37,661 bases of DNA from Pseudocitrobacter faecalis (GCA_003315335.1 QNRL01000015.1:1-37661); one strand, 5' to 3'. Counted from the first letter of the stretch, positions 1 through 8,524 are shown. Notes: generated from the sequence alone by a model not told the origin. Program-made: numbers and translations.

Positions 1-126
1 GTTTGATGCTCGTGAATTAAACTTCGTAATGAATTACGTGTTCACTCAGAGACTTGGTATTCATTTATCGTCTTGCGACGTTAAGAATCCGTATCATTGA
101 GTGCCCACACAGATTGTCTGATAAAT

Positions 127-164
127 TGTTAAAGAGCAGTGCCGCTTCGCTTTTTCTCAGCGGC
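127..164 (-). promoter_or_regulatory. rRNA operon leader with boxB hairpin and boxA antitermination site
   Basis: On the minus strand, 141-164 forms the boxB hairpin (GCCGCTGAG paired with the CGAAGCGGC side) and 127-138 is boxA, TGCTCTTTAACA. Together they are the Nus-factor loading site that lets RNA polymerase read through the rRNA genes. The leader continues leftwards to position 1 and closely matches enterobacterial 16S leaders. The mature 16S 5' end should lie only a few to a few tens of bases outside the window, so no rRNA gene is claimed here. Confidence 0.9.
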
Positions 165-175
165 GCGGGGTGTGC

Positions 176-203
176 ATATTAATCCATCCCGCTACAGAGT
201 CAA
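176..203 (-). promoter_or_regulatory. rRNA operon promoter P2
   Basis: On the minus strand the -35 hexamer TTGACT (198-203) is followed after 16 bp by the -10 TAATAT (176-181), then the GC-rich stretch typical of rrn P2. It lies about 110 bp downstream of P1, as in E. coli rrn operons. Confidence 0.88.
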
Positions 204-293
204 GTTTTATTTCACTTTTCTCTGCTGAAGTTCTCTTAAGAACCTCGCTGACCCGGCGGCTTGCGTGCCGTTGTTCCGTGTCAGTGGAGGCGC

Positions 294-321
294 ATTATAG
301 GGAGTTCTGAGACGTTGACAA
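294..321 (-). promoter_or_regulatory. rRNA operon promoter P1
   Basis: On the minus strand TTGTCA (316-321) and TATAAT (294-299) are 16 bp apart, the short spacer typical of rrn P1. A GC-rich discriminator (GCGCC) follows, fitting ppGpp/DksA control. The A/T-rich run at about 328-345 sits where the UP element belongs. Fis sites would then overlap the 3' end of murI, as in E. coli where rrnB follows murI; the operon outside the window is probably the rrnB equivalent. Confidence 0.9.
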
Positions 322-372
322 CCCCTGTTTAAAAAAAACTTTTCAACCGTCTCTTTTTTGAGCAAAACCGGT

Positions 373-1224
373 TTAAACTGGCAGTTTTTCAAGCGTTTCG
401 AAGCCGTAACGCTGTAAGACGGGTAAAAGTCGTACAGTTTCGTCGGTCAGTGCCATACAAAACGCTTTATTCTCTTCCGTCGATTTCGCATCTGGCGCTT
501 CATGCTCCAGCAGCCAGGCCGTGCGACGCGCAATCGCCGCGCCAGAATCGATCATCCGCGTGCCTTCCGGGAGCACCTGCAGCAGTTCGTCACGCAGCAG
601 CGGGAAATGCGTACAACCGAGCACAACCGTATCCGGCGGCTCCTGCATCCGCAGCCACGGGCGCAGAATACGACGCAGCTCATCCAGTGAAACCGGATCG
701 CCATGCAGTTTCGCTTCCGCCAGCTCCACCAGCTCTGCCGAACCCAGCATTTCGATTTTGCATTCATTGGCAAAACGAGCGATGAGTTCATGCGTATAAG
801 GACGCTTCACCGTGCCACGCGTTGCCAGTAAGCCGACAATACGGTTCGCCGATAAACGCGCCGCCGGCTTAATGGCCGGCACCACACCGACCACCGGGAA
901 GGCAAACTTCTCACGCAGGGCCGGCAATGAAACGGTGCTTGCAGTGTTGCAGGCGATAATTGCCAGGGAGAGCGGATAACGTTGCTGAACGGCGGTCACA
1001 ATCTCAACCACGCGCTCAACAATGAACGCTTCGCTTTTTTCCCCATAAGGAAAGGCAACGTTATCGAAGGTGTAGATGTAATGAAGGTCCGGCAAAAGTT
1101 GACGGACCTCATCATAGACCGACAACCCACCGACACCGGAGTCAAACACCAGTACGGTAGGCCGTGGTTCAGAAGGTGTAGCTGCCAGACAAGGTGTATT
1201 CCCGTCCTGCAGTTTGGTAGCCAT
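373..1224 (-). CDS. murI: glutamate racemase MurI
   Basis: MurI interconverts L- and D-glutamate in the cytoplasm without a cofactor, supplying D-Glu for peptidoglycan. The 283-residue protein matches E. coli MurI almost end to end (285 aa there). It has the N-terminal FDSGVGGLSV motif (residues 27-36) and both catalytic cysteines: C92 in ACNTAS and C204 in GCTHFPLL. The extra N-terminal segment before FDSGVGG is the UDP-MurNAc-Ala-sensitive extension of enterobacterial MurI. The first 56 bp overlap the 3' end of btuB in another frame, a layout known in E. coli, so the genes are probably cotranscribed and translationally linked. The rRNA promoters start directly downstream. Confidence 0.97.
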   Translation of the reverse strand: MATKLQDGNTPCLAATPSEPRPTVLVFDSGVGGLSVYDEVRQLLPDLHYIYTFDNVAFPYGEKSEAFIVERVVEIVTAVQQRYPLSLAIIACNTASTVSLPALREKFAFPVVGVVPAIKPAARLSANRIVGLLATRGTVKRPYTHELIARFANECKIEMLGSAELVELAEAKLHGDPVSLDELRRILRPWLRMQEPPDTVVLGCTHFPLLRDELLQVLPEGTRMIDSGAAIARRTAWLLEHEAPDAKSTEENKAFCMALTDETVRLLPVLQRYGFETLEKLPV

Positions 1225-3037
1225 AAACTGTCTCGTAATCTTTATCGAACAGGTTGGCTATTTTACCACGAACTGTGAGCTGTGAGGTGACTGGATATGA
1301 CGCGGAAACATCAACCGTGCTGTAGCTCGGTAAAACCTGCTGTTTCGGATTGTATTGCGACGTGTTGTTATCGTAGCGGCGACCGTAGTACTGCCACGAC
1401 ACATCCATAGCCACATCAAACATCGTCCAGTCAAGCTGATATTTCGCCTGACGCTTAGAGCGGCGCGCCAGCACTTCATCATTCTCGTCGTTACGCGGAT
1501 CCATATATTGCAGCGTCACACGATGATTAACGATCCCCGTATCAAAACTACCGGTCCACTCCACACCCTTAATGGTCGCCGAGTTAATGTTAGCGTACTC
1601 TCCGTCATAGGTAACCGGATCGGAATAGTAGGTAATCAGATTAGAAATCTTGTAGTGATACGCTGACAAACGCCAGTCCAGCGGCCCGGTCAAACCTTCC
1701 AGCCCCGCTTCCCACTGTTTCGATTCTTCCGGTTTCAGATCCGGATTCGAACTAATACCAAAGCGTGTCGAACCAAACTGCTGACCTAACGATGGTGCCA
1801 GGAAACCAGTACCGTACGATAACGTCACTTTATAGTTCTCGACGAACTGCCAGCCCGCCGCCGTTTGCCAGGTACCGTGCCAGCCAAACTGCTCATCGTG
1901 ATCTTCACGGCCCGATGCTTCCAGCGTCACGTCACCAAACTGCTGCTGCCCGGTGAGATAAAGCCCGGTATTGTCGCGCTTATAGGTATCAGATATCGCC
2001 GTATCCGACGAAGTCAAACGCTGTTGCTGCCAGTCCACCCCGGCACTTACCGAGCCATGTCCGACAATCAGGTTGTTCCCCCACTGGAGGTTACGCTGGG
2101 TCATGCGGTCAAGCGTTGTGCCGTCTTTATAACGACCATAAATGCTACTGTAGTTATAGTCCTTCACCTTCTGATAGCTGGCGATAAGCTCCGAAGAGTA
2201 GATTCCGGAATGGAATCGCAGGCCGGTATCCCAGGTCTGGTTATACAGTTGCTCTTCATCCGCACTGTATGCTGGTGAGTACGGTGGGCTTCCCAGGTCG
2301 TAATCCACATTATTGGTATAGCTGTGGCCACGGAAGAAGCCATCGAAGCTATCGTTGAATTTATGCTCCAGGCTTCCCCAGAAGGTTTTATTGCGGAAGC
2401 CATCGCGATCGTTATCGTGGTTCCAGGTCGAGCCCGGCTGCACATCAAATCCTTTGGTGGTTTCATAAGAGCCCGCCACCGTCGCTACCGTATCGCCAAA
2501 GCGCTGACGCAATGTGCCATCATATTGTTGGTAGCCTTTAGAGCCCATGCTGGCGGAAATTTTCGATTGTTCCTCGTCAGAGTGGGTAATGATGTTGATA
2601 ACCCCCCCCATCGCACCGGAACCATAAATCGCCGAGCGCGGCCCACGGATGTACTCTACGCGCTGAACTAACGAAAGCGGAATCTGGTTAAGGTCGGGGT
2701 TATTAGAGATACCAGGGCGGGTCATCGGAATGCCATCGACCAGCACCAAAACCTGCCTGGTTTCAGTGCCGCGGATAAAGAGCGAAGAACTCTGCCCCAT
2801 CCCGCCATATTGTGCGATATCGACGCCCGGCAGGCGACGCATCACATCATTAAGATTTTTGGCCTGCCAGCGGTCGATGTCATCTCGGGTGACGACATCC
2901 ATCGGCGCGAGAACGGTATTGACCGGCTGCTGGAAACGACTGGCTGTTACGACGAGCGTGTCTGTAGTGCTGTCCTGCGCCCAAACGGAAAAAGCCGAGA
3001 CGGATAACGCCGTCATCAGCGAAGTTTTTTTAATCAT
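1169..3037 (-). CDS. btuB: TonB-dependent vitamin B12 outer-membrane receptor BtuB, strongly diverged
   Basis: BtuB imports cobalamin across the outer membrane using TonB energy and also serves as a phage and colicin receptor. I choose the ATG at 3037 (MIKKTSLM), equivalent to the E. coli start, giving 622 residues; a longer in-frame start exists at 3052. A signal peptide ends at VWA-QD (about residue 20), followed by the TonB box DTLVVTA, a plug domain with RGPRSAIYGSGAMGGVINIIT, and a 22-strand-type barrel ending in aromatic Phe. The plug is clearly BtuB-like and the last 40 or so residues from YPVTS are nearly identical to E. coli. The barrel in between differs heavily from my recollection of E. 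coli and Salmonella BtuB, and the protein is about 8 residues longer than the 614-aa E. coli form. The operon position and upstream riboswitch support the B12 role. The 3' end overlaps murI by 56 bp. Confidence 0.92.
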   Translation of the reverse strand: MIKKTSLMTALSVSAFSVWAQDSTTDTLVVTASRFQQPVNTVLAPMDVVTRDDIDRWQAKNLNDVMRRLPGVDIAQYGGMGQSSSLFIRGTETRQVLVLVDGIPMTRPGISNNPDLNQIPLSLVQRVEYIRGPRSAIYGSGAMGGVINIITHSDEEQSKISASMGSKGYQQYDGTLRQRFGDTVATVAGSYETTKGFDVQPGSTWNHDNDRDGFRNKTFWGSLEHKFNDSFDGFFRGHSYTNNVDYDLGSPPYSPAYSADEEQLYNQTWDTGLRFHSGIYSSELIASYQKVKDYNYSSIYGRYKDGTTLDRMTQRNLQWGNNLIVGHGSVSAGVDWQQQRLTSSDTAISDTYKRDNTGLYLTGQQQFGDVTLEASGREDHDEQFGWHGTWQTAAGWQFVENYKVTLSYGTGFLAPSLGQQFGSTRFGISSNPDLKPEESKQWEAGLEGLTGPLDWRLSAYHYKISNLITYYSDPVTYDGEYANINSATIKGVEWTGSFDTGIVNHRVTLQYMDPRNDENDEVLARRSKRQAKYQLDWTMFDVAMDVSWQYYGRRYDNNTSQYNPKQQVLPSYSTVDVSASYPVTSQLTVRGKIANLFDKDYETVYGYQTAGREYTLSGSYTF

Positions 3038-3107
3038 TGTTAAAGCATCCACAATAGAATAAGGATGCCGCCGGTTTCATCAATAGCCCGCGATGATGAA
3101 AACCCAG

Positions 3108-3272
3108 TGCGACGTCACCCGGCAGGTCTTCGGGCTTGGGGGCGTTTACCGGATGAGGACTTCCCACCTTTTCAGGCAGTGTCTGCAAAATGCGTTCATC
3201 CCACCACTCCTTACCGCTGCGCGTCAGCCCCAGATTTTCACTGGATTCCCTTTTAACTCACAGGACCGGAAC
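3108..3272 (-). ncRNA. cobalamin riboswitch (btuB leader)
   Basis: The minus-strand leader between the btuB promoter and its start follows the E. coli btuB leader closely. It opens with GGTCCTGTGAGTTAAAAGGG (about 3249-3268), includes GACGCGCAGCGGTAAGGA, and carries the conserved B12-box segment AGCCCGAAGACCTGCCGG at 3119-3136. Adenosylcobalamin binding is known to fold this RNA so that the btuB ribosome-binding site is hidden. The expression platform is the remaining stretch to 3037. The aptamer ends are approximate. Confidence 0.93.
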
Positions 3273-3276
3273 CCGG

Positions 3277-3306
3277 ATGCTACATTTAGTTACATATAGA
3301 TGTCCA
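3277..3306 (-). promoter_or_regulatory. probable btuB promoter
   Basis: On the minus strand TGGACA (3301-3306) is followed after 18 bp by TAGCAT (3277-3282). Transcription would start near 3270, about 235 nt before the btuB ATG, matching the long E. coli btuB leader. The -10 is weak (4 of 6), so this rests mainly on position. Confidence 0.5.
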
Positions 3307-3340
3307 GACTGCTATTACGATTTCGAAGAACATCAATCGC

Positions 3341-3368
3341 TGGACATCCCCTGAGCAGGCCCTACAAT
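3341..3368 (+). promoter_or_regulatory. trmA promoter with GC-rich discriminator
   Basis: TGGACA (3341-3346), a 16-bp spacer and TACAAT (3363-3368) form a good sigma-70 promoter. It is followed directly by CCCCGCG, an rRNA-like discriminator. trmA is known to be growth-rate and stringently controlled in E. coli, which fits this element. The -35 lies in an arm of an inverted repeat shared with the divergent btuB promoter. Confidence 0.65.
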
Positions 3369-3399
3369 CCCCGCGTACTTTTATTATTCAGGATGCATC

Positions 3400-4500
3400 A
3401 TGACCCCCGAACACCTTCCTACCGAGCAATACGAAGCGCAGCTGGCCGAGAAAGTGGTCCGTCTGCAAACGATGATGGCCCCATTCAACGCGCCGGTTCC
3501 GGAGGTGTTTCGCTCGCCAGTCAGTCATTACCGCATGCGTGCGGAATTTCGTATCTGGCATGAGGGTGACGACCTGTACCACATCATTTTTGATCAGCAG
3601 ACCAAAAGCCGCATCCGCGTGGATTCTTTCCCGGCGGCCAGTGAGCTCATCAATACGCTGATGACCGCCATGCTGGACGGCGTACGTAATAACCACACGC
3701 TGCGCCACAAGCTGTTCCAGATTGATTACCTGTCTACGCAAAGCAATCAGGCGATCGTTTCTCTGCTGTACCATAAAAAGCTCGACGACGCGTGGCGTAC
3801 CGAGGCGCAAGCGCTGCGCGACGCCCTGCGCGCGCAGAACCTGAACGTCCATATCATCGGCCGCGCGACAAAAACGAAAATCGCGCTGGATCAAGACTAT
3901 ATCGACGAACGCCTGCCGGTAGCCGGGAAAGAGATGATCTACCGTCAGGTGGAAAACAGCTTTACCCAGCCGAACGCGGCAATGAACGTGCAAATGCTGG
4001 AGTGGGCGCTCAACGCCACGAAAAATTCTACGGGTGATTTGCTGGAGCTCTACTGCGGGAACGGTAACTTCTCGCTGGCGCTGGCGCGCAACTTTGACCG
4101 GGTGCTGGCCACCGAAATTGCCAAGCCGTCCGTCGCCGCCGCGCAATACAACATTGCGGCAAACCACATTGATAACGTGCAGATTATTCGCATGTCGGCG
4201 GAAGAGTTTACCCAGGCGATGAACGGCGTGCGGGAATTCAACCGTTTGCAGGGCATTGATTTAAAAAGCTATCAGTGTGAAACGATTTTCGTCGATCCGC
4301 CGCGCAGCGGGCTAGACAGCGAAACCGAGAAAATGGTGCAGGCGTATCCGCGTATTCTGTACATCTCCTGCAACCCGGAAACCCTCTGTCAGAATCTGGA
4401 AACGTTAGGCCAGACGCACAATGTAGAACGTCTGGCGCTGTTTGATCAGTTCCCGTATACGCACCATATGGAGTGCGGCGTTCTGCTAACGAAGAAATAA
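3400..4500 (+). CDS. trmA: tRNA (uracil-5-)-methyltransferase TrmA
   Basis: TrmA uses S-adenosylmethionine to methylate U54 in the T-loop of tRNAs (m5U54); E. coli TrmA also acts on tmRNA. The 366-residue length equals that of E. coli TrmA and the sequence is near-identical. The SAM-binding motif [16 protein letters not shown] is in the second half. The catalytic nucleophile is the Cys of SCNPETL (about residue 324), preceded by the VDPPRSGLD motif, and the general base Glu lies near the C-terminus in HHMECGVLL. The start ATG at 3400 is preceded by CAGGATGCATC, with a usable AGGA. It is transcribed divergently from btuB and followed by a REP-like palindrome. Confidence 0.97.
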   Translation: MTPEHLPTEQYEAQLAEKVVRLQTMMAPFNAPVPEVFRSPVSHYRMRAEFRIWHEGDDLYHIIFDQQTKSRIRVDSFPAASELINTLMTAMLDGVRNNHTLRHKLFQIDYLSTQSNQAIVSLLYHKKLDDAWRTEAQALRDALRAQNLNVHIIGRATKTKIALDQDYIDERLPVAGKEMIYRQVENSFTQPNAAMNVQMLEWALNATKNSTGDLLELYCGNGNFSLALARNFDRVLATEIAKPSVAAAQYNIAANHIDNVQIIRMSAEEFTQAMNGVREFNRLQGIDLKSYQCETIFVDPPRSGLDSETEKMVQAYPRILYISCNPETLCQNLETLGQTHNVERLALFDQFPYTHHMECGVLLTKK

Positions 4501-4512
4501 TCCCCTTGTCTT

Positions 4513-4542
4513 GCCGGAGGCGGCGTAAGCGCCTTATCCGGC
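4513..4542. repeat. REP-type palindrome after trmA
   Basis: An imperfect GC-rich palindrome, GCCGGAGGCGGCGTAAGCGC continuing to CTTATCCGGC, matches the enterobacterial REP/PU consensus. It lies in the 54-bp gap between the convergent genes trmA and yijD, where REP elements commonly act as mRNA stabilisers or weak terminators. Confidence 0.8.
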
Positions 4543-4554
4543 AAACAACACATG

Positions 4555-4914
4555 TTATTCAGCAACCTCGTGTTTCCGATTTCGCATTTTCACGCCAATC
4601 CAGAACACCAGAATCACCGACAGCACCGCTGGCAGGAAGTTAGATCCGATATCCGGATATTCCGCGCGTACCACGGTGCTGTATAACAGCACGCCCAAAA
4701 TAAAGCAGGCCGCAGCCAGGCCAGGCAACCCCACCGGCATCGTGCGATTCTGATACCGCTGATGCAGACAGTACACCGTCAGCACCAGCGCAATAATCGG
4801 GAATACAGAGAACGGCACAATGGAGCTAAACAGCGCCGCAAAAGTTCCGTTAATTGATAAGCCAGCGATCAGCGCCAGCAACAGCGTTCCTTTATCTTGT
4901 CCTGACTGTTTCAT
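4555..4914 (-). CDS. yijD: inner-membrane protein YijD
   Basis: This 119-residue hydrophobic protein matches E. coli YijD in length and nearly every position. It has about four predicted membrane helices: around residues 9-29, 32-50, 63-83 and 90-108, with short charged ends ([11 protein letters not shown] at the C-terminus). No enzymatic motif is visible and its function is unknown. It starts 15 bp after the fabR stop on the same strand, so fabR and yijD form an operon, as in E. coli. Any link to fatty acid or membrane homeostasis is inference from that pairing. Confidence 0.92.
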   Translation of the reverse strand: MKQSGQDKGTLLLALIAGLSINGTFAALFSSIVPFSVFPIIALVLTVYCLHQRYQNRTMPVGLPGLAAACFILGVLLYSTVVRAEYPDIGSNFLPAVLSVILVFWIGVKMRNRKHEVAE

Positions 4915-4929
4915 TGCTCGTCTTCCACC

Positions 4930-5562
4930 TTATTCGGAATGATGTGTCGTTTTTTCCTGTTCACGACGATACCAGTAATACGCGCCTTTCGAGATCATGC
5001 GCAATTGCAGCACCAGTCGTTCTTCCAGCTGGCGGCGCTGTTCCGGCGTGACATCTAACGCTTCCGCGCCTGCGCTAAAGACAATCGTCACCATCGCTTC
5101 TGCCTGTGCCTCGGTAAAGGCGCGTGGCATATGGTTTTCGATTTCCAGATAGTCGGCAAGTTCCGCGATGAAGTGCTGAATTTCACGCGCGACCGCAGCA
5201 CGAAACGCCGCAGACGTACCGGAACGTTCGCGCAAAAGCAGGCGAAAAGCGTTAGGGTTATTCCCAATGAACTCCATAAATGTCGACACGGAAGTACGGA
5301 TCACGCTGCCGCCTTTGGCGATACGCTGACGCGCCTGACGCATCAACTGACGCAGCATCAGGCCGCTTTCGTCCACCATCGTCAGCCCCAATTCATCGAC
5401 GTCACGAAAATGTCGGTAAAAAGAGGTTGGCGCAATGCCCGCTTCGCGAGCCACTTCACGCAGACTCAGGCTGGCAAAGCTTCGCTCAGCACTCAGTTGA
5501 CTAAATGCTGCTTCCACCAGCGAACGCCTGGTTTTTTCTTTTTGTTGCGCTCTAACGCCCAT
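4930..5562 (-). CDS. fabR: TetR-family repressor of unsaturated fatty acid synthesis FabR
   Basis: FabR represses fabB, and to a lesser extent fabA, sensing the ratio of unsaturated to saturated acyl thioesters. The start at 5562 ([14 protein letters not shown]) is chosen because the ATG just before it only adds one Met. The N-terminal TetR helix-turn-helix spans about residues 9-55, with [15 protein letters not shown] as recognition region, and matches E. coli almost perfectly. The C-terminal ligand and dimer domain is also conserved up to [11 protein letters not shown]. After that the tail is HHSE, shorter and different from the E. coli tail, so the last residues appear unconstrained. It is followed by yijD in the same operon. 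Confidence 0.95.
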   Translation of the reverse strand: MGVRAQQKEKTRRSLVEAAFSQLSAERSFASLSLREVAREAGIAPTSFYRHFRDVDELGLTMVDESGLMLRQLMRQARQRIAKGGSVIRTSVSTFMEFIGNNPNAFRLLLRERSGTSAAFRAAVAREIQHFIAELADYLEIENHMPRAFTEAQAEAMVTIVFSAGAEALDVTPEQRRQLEERLVLQLRMISKGAYYWYRREQEKTTHHSE

Positions 5563-5626
5563 CACGATGATTGAATCCTTCCAAATGCCTTGTTGGCACT
5601 ATACCAGAGATTAAAACTAATCGACT

Positions 5627-5753
5627 TATACTCTTCATCCTTCAAGTTTCTCCTGCGTTGGCTGCGCTCGTTCACCCCAGTCGCTTACTTCAGTAAGCTT
5701 CTGGGGATTCTCTCCCTTGCCGCCTTGACGAAACTCGAATGATTTTGAGTATA
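5627..5753. repeat. ERIC (IRU) element, full length
   Basis: This is exactly 127 bp. It has the terminal inverted ends TATACTC and GAGTATA, and both conserved core blocks: CGCTCGTTCACCCCAGTCGC, related to the ERIC2 primer site on the opposite strand, and GTAAGCTTCTGGGGATTCTC, related to the ERIC1R site. ERIC elements are non-coding, miniature-transposon-like enterobacterial repeats. The overlapping minus-strand ORF is an artefact. The element separates the divergent fabR and sthA, and it occupies most of that gap; 5754-5887 should hold the sthA promoter, but I cannot assign hexamers firmly. Confidence 0.93.
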
Positions 5754-5887
5754 CATAGCTTTGTGAATGATTGTTTACGGGCGATTTATGCTCTTTTGCA
5801 TGAAAAAAGCACAATGATAATTGGGTTATCACAGTGAAGATGTTATGATTCTGTTGCTTTTATGTATAAGAACAGGTAAGCCTTACC

Positions 5888-7288
5888 ATGCCAAATTCCT
5901 ACGATTATGATGCAATAGTAATTGGTTCCGGCCCCGGCGGCGAAGGCGCTGCGATGGGTCTGGTGAAACAGGGAGCGCGTGTCGCCGTTATTGAGCGTTA
6001 TCATAATGTCGGCGGCGGATGTACCCACTGGGGCACCATCCCCTCAAAAGCACTTCGTCATGCCGTTAGCCGCATTATTGAATTCAACCAGAACCCCCTT
6101 TACAGCGACCACACCCGACTTCTCCGCTCCTCTTTCGCCGACATTCTGAACCATGCTGACAGCGTGATTAATCAGCAGACTCGCATGCGTCAGGGCTTTT
6201 ATGAGCGTAATCACTGCGAAATTTTGCAGGGCAACGCGCATTTCGTTGACGAACATACGCTGGCGCTGGAGTGCCCGGACGGCTCGGTCGAAACGCTGAC
6301 GGCGGAAAAATTCGTTATCGCCTGCGGCTCGCGCCCCTACCGCCCTGCCGACGTCGACTTCAGCCATCCGCGCATTTACGACAGCGACTCAATCCTCAGC
6401 CTGCATCACGAACCTCGCCACGTCATTATCTACGGCGCGGGGGTAATTGGCTGTGAGTACGCCTCCATTTTCCGTGGAATGGACGTCAAAGTTGATTTGA
6501 TCAACACCCGCGACCGTCTGCTGGCGTTCCTCGACCAGGAGATGTCGGACTCGCTCTCTTATCATTTCTGGAACAGCGGTGTGGTCATTCGCCACAACGA
6601 AGAGTACGAGAAAATTGAAGGTCTGGACGACGGTGTCATCATGCACCTGAAATCCGGCAAGAAATTGAAAGCTGACTGCCTGCTGTATGCCAATGGACGC
6701 ACCGGGAATACCGATTCGCTGGCGCTGGAAAACATCGGCCTGCAGTGTGACAGCCGCGGTCAGTTAAAAGTGAACAGCATGTACCAGACGGCCCTGCCGC
6801 ACATTTACGCGGTGGGGGACGTGATTGGTTATCCGAGCCTGGCGTCTGCTGCCTACGATCAGGGCCGCATTGCCGCACATGCGATGGTAAAAGGCGAAGC
6901 GACGGCGCACCTGGTGGAAGACATTCCAACCGGGATTTACACCATTCCGGAAATCAGTTCTGTGGGCAAAACCGAACAGCAACTGACGGCGATGAAAGTA
7001 CCGTATGAAGTGGGTCGGGCGCAGTTTAAACACCTGGCGCGCGCGCAGATTGTCGGCATGAACGTGGGAACGCTGAAAATTCTGTTCCACCGGGAGACGA
7101 AAGAGATTCTGGGTATTCACTGCTTTGGCGAACGCGCGGCGGAGATTATTCACATCGGCCAGGCAATCATGGAGCAAAAAGGCGGCGGTAACACTATCGA
7201 GTACTTTGTTAACACCACCTTTAACTACCCGACCATGGCCGAAGCCTATCGGGTAGCGGCGCTTAATGGTTTAAACCGCCTTTGGTAA
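5888..7288 (+). CDS. sthA: soluble pyridine nucleotide transhydrogenase SthA (UdhA)
   Basis: SthA is a cytoplasmic FAD flavoprotein that moves hydride between NADPH and NAD+, mainly draining excess NADPH. At 466 residues it equals E. coli SthA and is nearly identical. The N-terminal FAD site is [12 protein letters not shown] (residues 11-22), the NAD(P) Rossmann motif is [12 protein letters not shown] in mid-protein, and the second FAD motif is [14 protein letters not shown]. It belongs to the disulfide-reductase fold but lacks the redox disulfide: the motif reads [13 protein letters not shown], with C45 present and T50 in place of the second Cys, as expected for SthA. Its 3' end overlaps that of the convergent oxyR by 18 bp. 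Confidence 0.97.
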   Translation: MPNSYDYDAIVIGSGPGGEGAAMGLVKQGARVAVIERYHNVGGGCTHWGTIPSKALRHAVSRIIEFNQNPLYSDHTRLLRSSFADILNHADSVINQQTRMRQGFYERNHCEILQGNAHFVDEHTLALECPDGSVETLTAEKFVIACGSRPYRPADVDFSHPRIYDSDSILSLHHEPRHVIIYGAGVIGCEYASIFRGMDVKVDLINTRDRLLAFLDQEMSDSLSYHFWNSGVVIRHNEEYEKIEGLDDGVIMHLKSGKKLKADCLLYANGRTGNTDSLALENIGLQCDSRGQLKVNSMYQTALPHIYAVGDVIGYPSLASAAYDQGRIAAHAMVKGEATAHLVEDIPTGIYTIPEISSVGKTEQQLTAMKVPYEVGRAQFKHLARAQIVGMNVGTLKILFHRETKEILGIHCFGERAAEIIHIGQAIMEQKGGGNTIEYFVNTTFNYPTMAEAYRVAALNGLNRLW

Positions 7289-8191
7289 CGCTTTCTCGTC
7301 GAAGTGACCTTCCATCGTGCCACGAATAGCCTCTGCCAGTTGCTCATAGCGACTGCGCAGGGGTGATCCCGGACGATAAACAAGGCCCACGGTGCGGCGA
7401 GGTTCTGGCTTAATGCACGGCAGATAGATCACGCCATCACGGCGACGTTCCTGCGGCACAGCCAGTGCCGGTAACAGCGTAATACCGCTGCCTGCCGCCA
7501 CCATATTACGCAGCGTTTCGAGGCTGGTTGCCCGGAAATGCGTATCTTCATCAGCGCCCGCTTCAAAACAGAACCCGAGCGCCTGGTCACGCAGACAGTG
7601 ACCATCTTCCAGCATCAGCAGTTTTTCCCCCGCCAGATCGGACATCGGCACGCGATCGCGCTCAGCCCACGGGTGATCTTCATAGATCGCCAGCATCATT
7701 GGCTCATCAAACAGAGGCACTTCGATAAACGCCTCGCTCTCTTTCACCAGCGCCAGAATGGCGCAATCCAGCTTACCGCTGTCGAGCTGTGCCAGCAGTT
7801 GATGCGTTTGCGCTTCATGCAGGTACATTTCGAGTTTTGGGAAAGTCTGGTGAAGCATTGGGATAATGTGCGGCAGCAGGTACGGCCCAACCGTCGGAAT
7901 CAAACCGATATGCAGCGGACCGGACATGGTCTCTCCCTGCTGGCTTGCCATTTCCTTGAGCACTTTGACCTCACGCAACACCGTGCGCGCCTGATCCACC
8001 AGCAGCAAGCCTGCCTGGGTGAAAAGCACTTTACGGCTGGTGCGTTCCAGCAACATCACGCCCAGCTCATCTTCCAGCTTGCGGATCTGCCCACTCAGCG
8101 TTGGCTGACTGACGTGGCACGAGTCTGCCGCCCGACGGAAATGCCGGTGTTCGGCTAACGCGACCAGGTATTCAAGATCACGAATATTCAT
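7271..8191 (-). CDS. oxyR: hydrogen peroxide-sensing LysR-type regulator OxyR
   Basis: OxyR senses H2O2 by forming a C199-C208 disulfide and then activates katG, ahpCF, oxyS, dps and others. Both cysteines are present at exactly those positions ([16 protein letters not shown]). The LysR winged helix-turn-helix is at residues 1-60 ([20 protein letters not shown]) and the effector-binding domain follows. The length is 306, against 305 in E. coli, with the only notable difference in the last few residues (DEKALPKAV). It is autoregulated from the shared region with the divergent oxyS, and its targets oxyS and katG are both in this window. It converges on sthA with an 18-bp overlap. Confidence 0.97.
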   Translation of the reverse strand: MNIRDLEYLVALAEHRHFRRAADSCHVSQPTLSGQIRKLEDELGVMLLERTSRKVLFTQAGLLLVDQARTVLREVKVLKEMASQQGETMSGPLHIGLIPTVGPYLLPHIIPMLHQTFPKLEMYLHEAQTHQLLAQLDSGKLDCAILALVKESEAFIEVPLFDEPMMLAIYEDHPWAERDRVPMSDLAGEKLLMLEDGHCLRDQALGFCFEAGADEDTHFRATSLETLRNMVAAGSGITLLPALAVPQERRRDGVIYLPCIKPEPRRTVGLVYRPGSPLRSRYEQLAEAIRGTMEGHFDEKALPKAV

Positions 8192-8212
8192 TATTCATCC
8201 TCCATTGCCACG

Positions 8213-8259
8213 ATAGTTCGCGGCGATAGATAGAATAGCAACGAACGATTATCCCTATC
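8213..8259. promoter_or_regulatory. OxyR operator between oxyR and oxyS
   Basis: ATAG occurs at 8213-8216, 8225-8228 and 8235-8238, followed by CTAT at 8255-8258, in roughly 10-bp steps. This resembles the four-element ATAGnt/anCTAT OxyR motif. It lies between the divergent oxyR and oxyS, upstream of the oxyS -10 AATAAT (8273-8278), exactly where OxyR acts in E. coli. Exact half-site assignment is uncertain. Confidence 0.65.
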
Positions 8260-8286
8260 AAGCTTTCTGTTCAATAATGCAACACA

Positions 8287-8403
8287 GAAACGGAACGGTA
8301 CCTCCTTAACCCTTGAAGTCACCGTGATGTTTCGCAGAGTTTCTCTCAAACTCGAAATAACTAAAGCCAACGTGAACGTTTGCGGACCCTCAGGTCCGCA
8401 TTT
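8287..8403 (+). ncRNA. oxyS: OxyS small regulatory RNA
   Basis: OxyS is the peroxide-induced, Hfq-dependent sRNA that represses fhlA, rpoS and other mRNAs and lowers mutagenesis. The sequence starts GAAACGGAACGG and keeps the conserved blocks AACCCTTGAAGTCAC, CTCGAAATAACTAAAGCCAA and CGTGAACGTTTGCGG. It ends in a strong hairpin, TGCGGACC / GGTCCGCA with loop CTCA at 8381-8400, and eight T residues. It has a -10 AATAAT 8 nt before the start and is divergent from oxyR. It is several nt longer than the 109-nt E. coli RNA, with changes in the middle loop region and in the terminator loop. Confidence 0.95.
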
Positions 8404-8416
8404 TTTTTGGGCGTAA

Positions 8417-8517
8417 CCCCTCACCCTAGCCCTCTCCCACAGGGAGAGGGAACCGATCGAGCAAAAGGTTACACGGACTAGCCCCTCTCCCGATGGGAGA
8501 GGGCTAGGGTGAGGGGG
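8417..8517. repeat. inverted pair of GC-rich intergenic palindromes (CCCTCTCCC family)
   Basis: Two copies of a palindromic element lie head to head. The unit at 8417-8450 reads CCCCTCACCCTAGCCCTCTC and onward with its own CCCTCTCCC / GGGAGAGGG hairpin. The unit at 8482-8517 is its inverse, ending CTAGGGTGAGGGGG. The outer arms pair over about 23 bp, so the whole segment can form one large hairpin between oxyS and the argH 3' end. The same family recurs at 9960 and 13129. Confidence 0.85.
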
Positions 8518-8524
8518 ATTCTCG

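Noticed and set aside
1-60. 16S rRNA gene
   Set aside because: The sequence ends in the leader; the mature 16S start lies just outside the window, so only promoters and leader are reported.
3388-4167. 259-aa reading frame antisense to trmA
   Set aside because: It is fully antisense to a clear trmA, has no family features and an arginine/histidine-rich composition typical of shadow frames.
8191-8424. 77-aa frame between oxyR and argH
   Set aside because: It is antisense to the OxyS RNA and runs through the OxyR operator, so it is not a gene.
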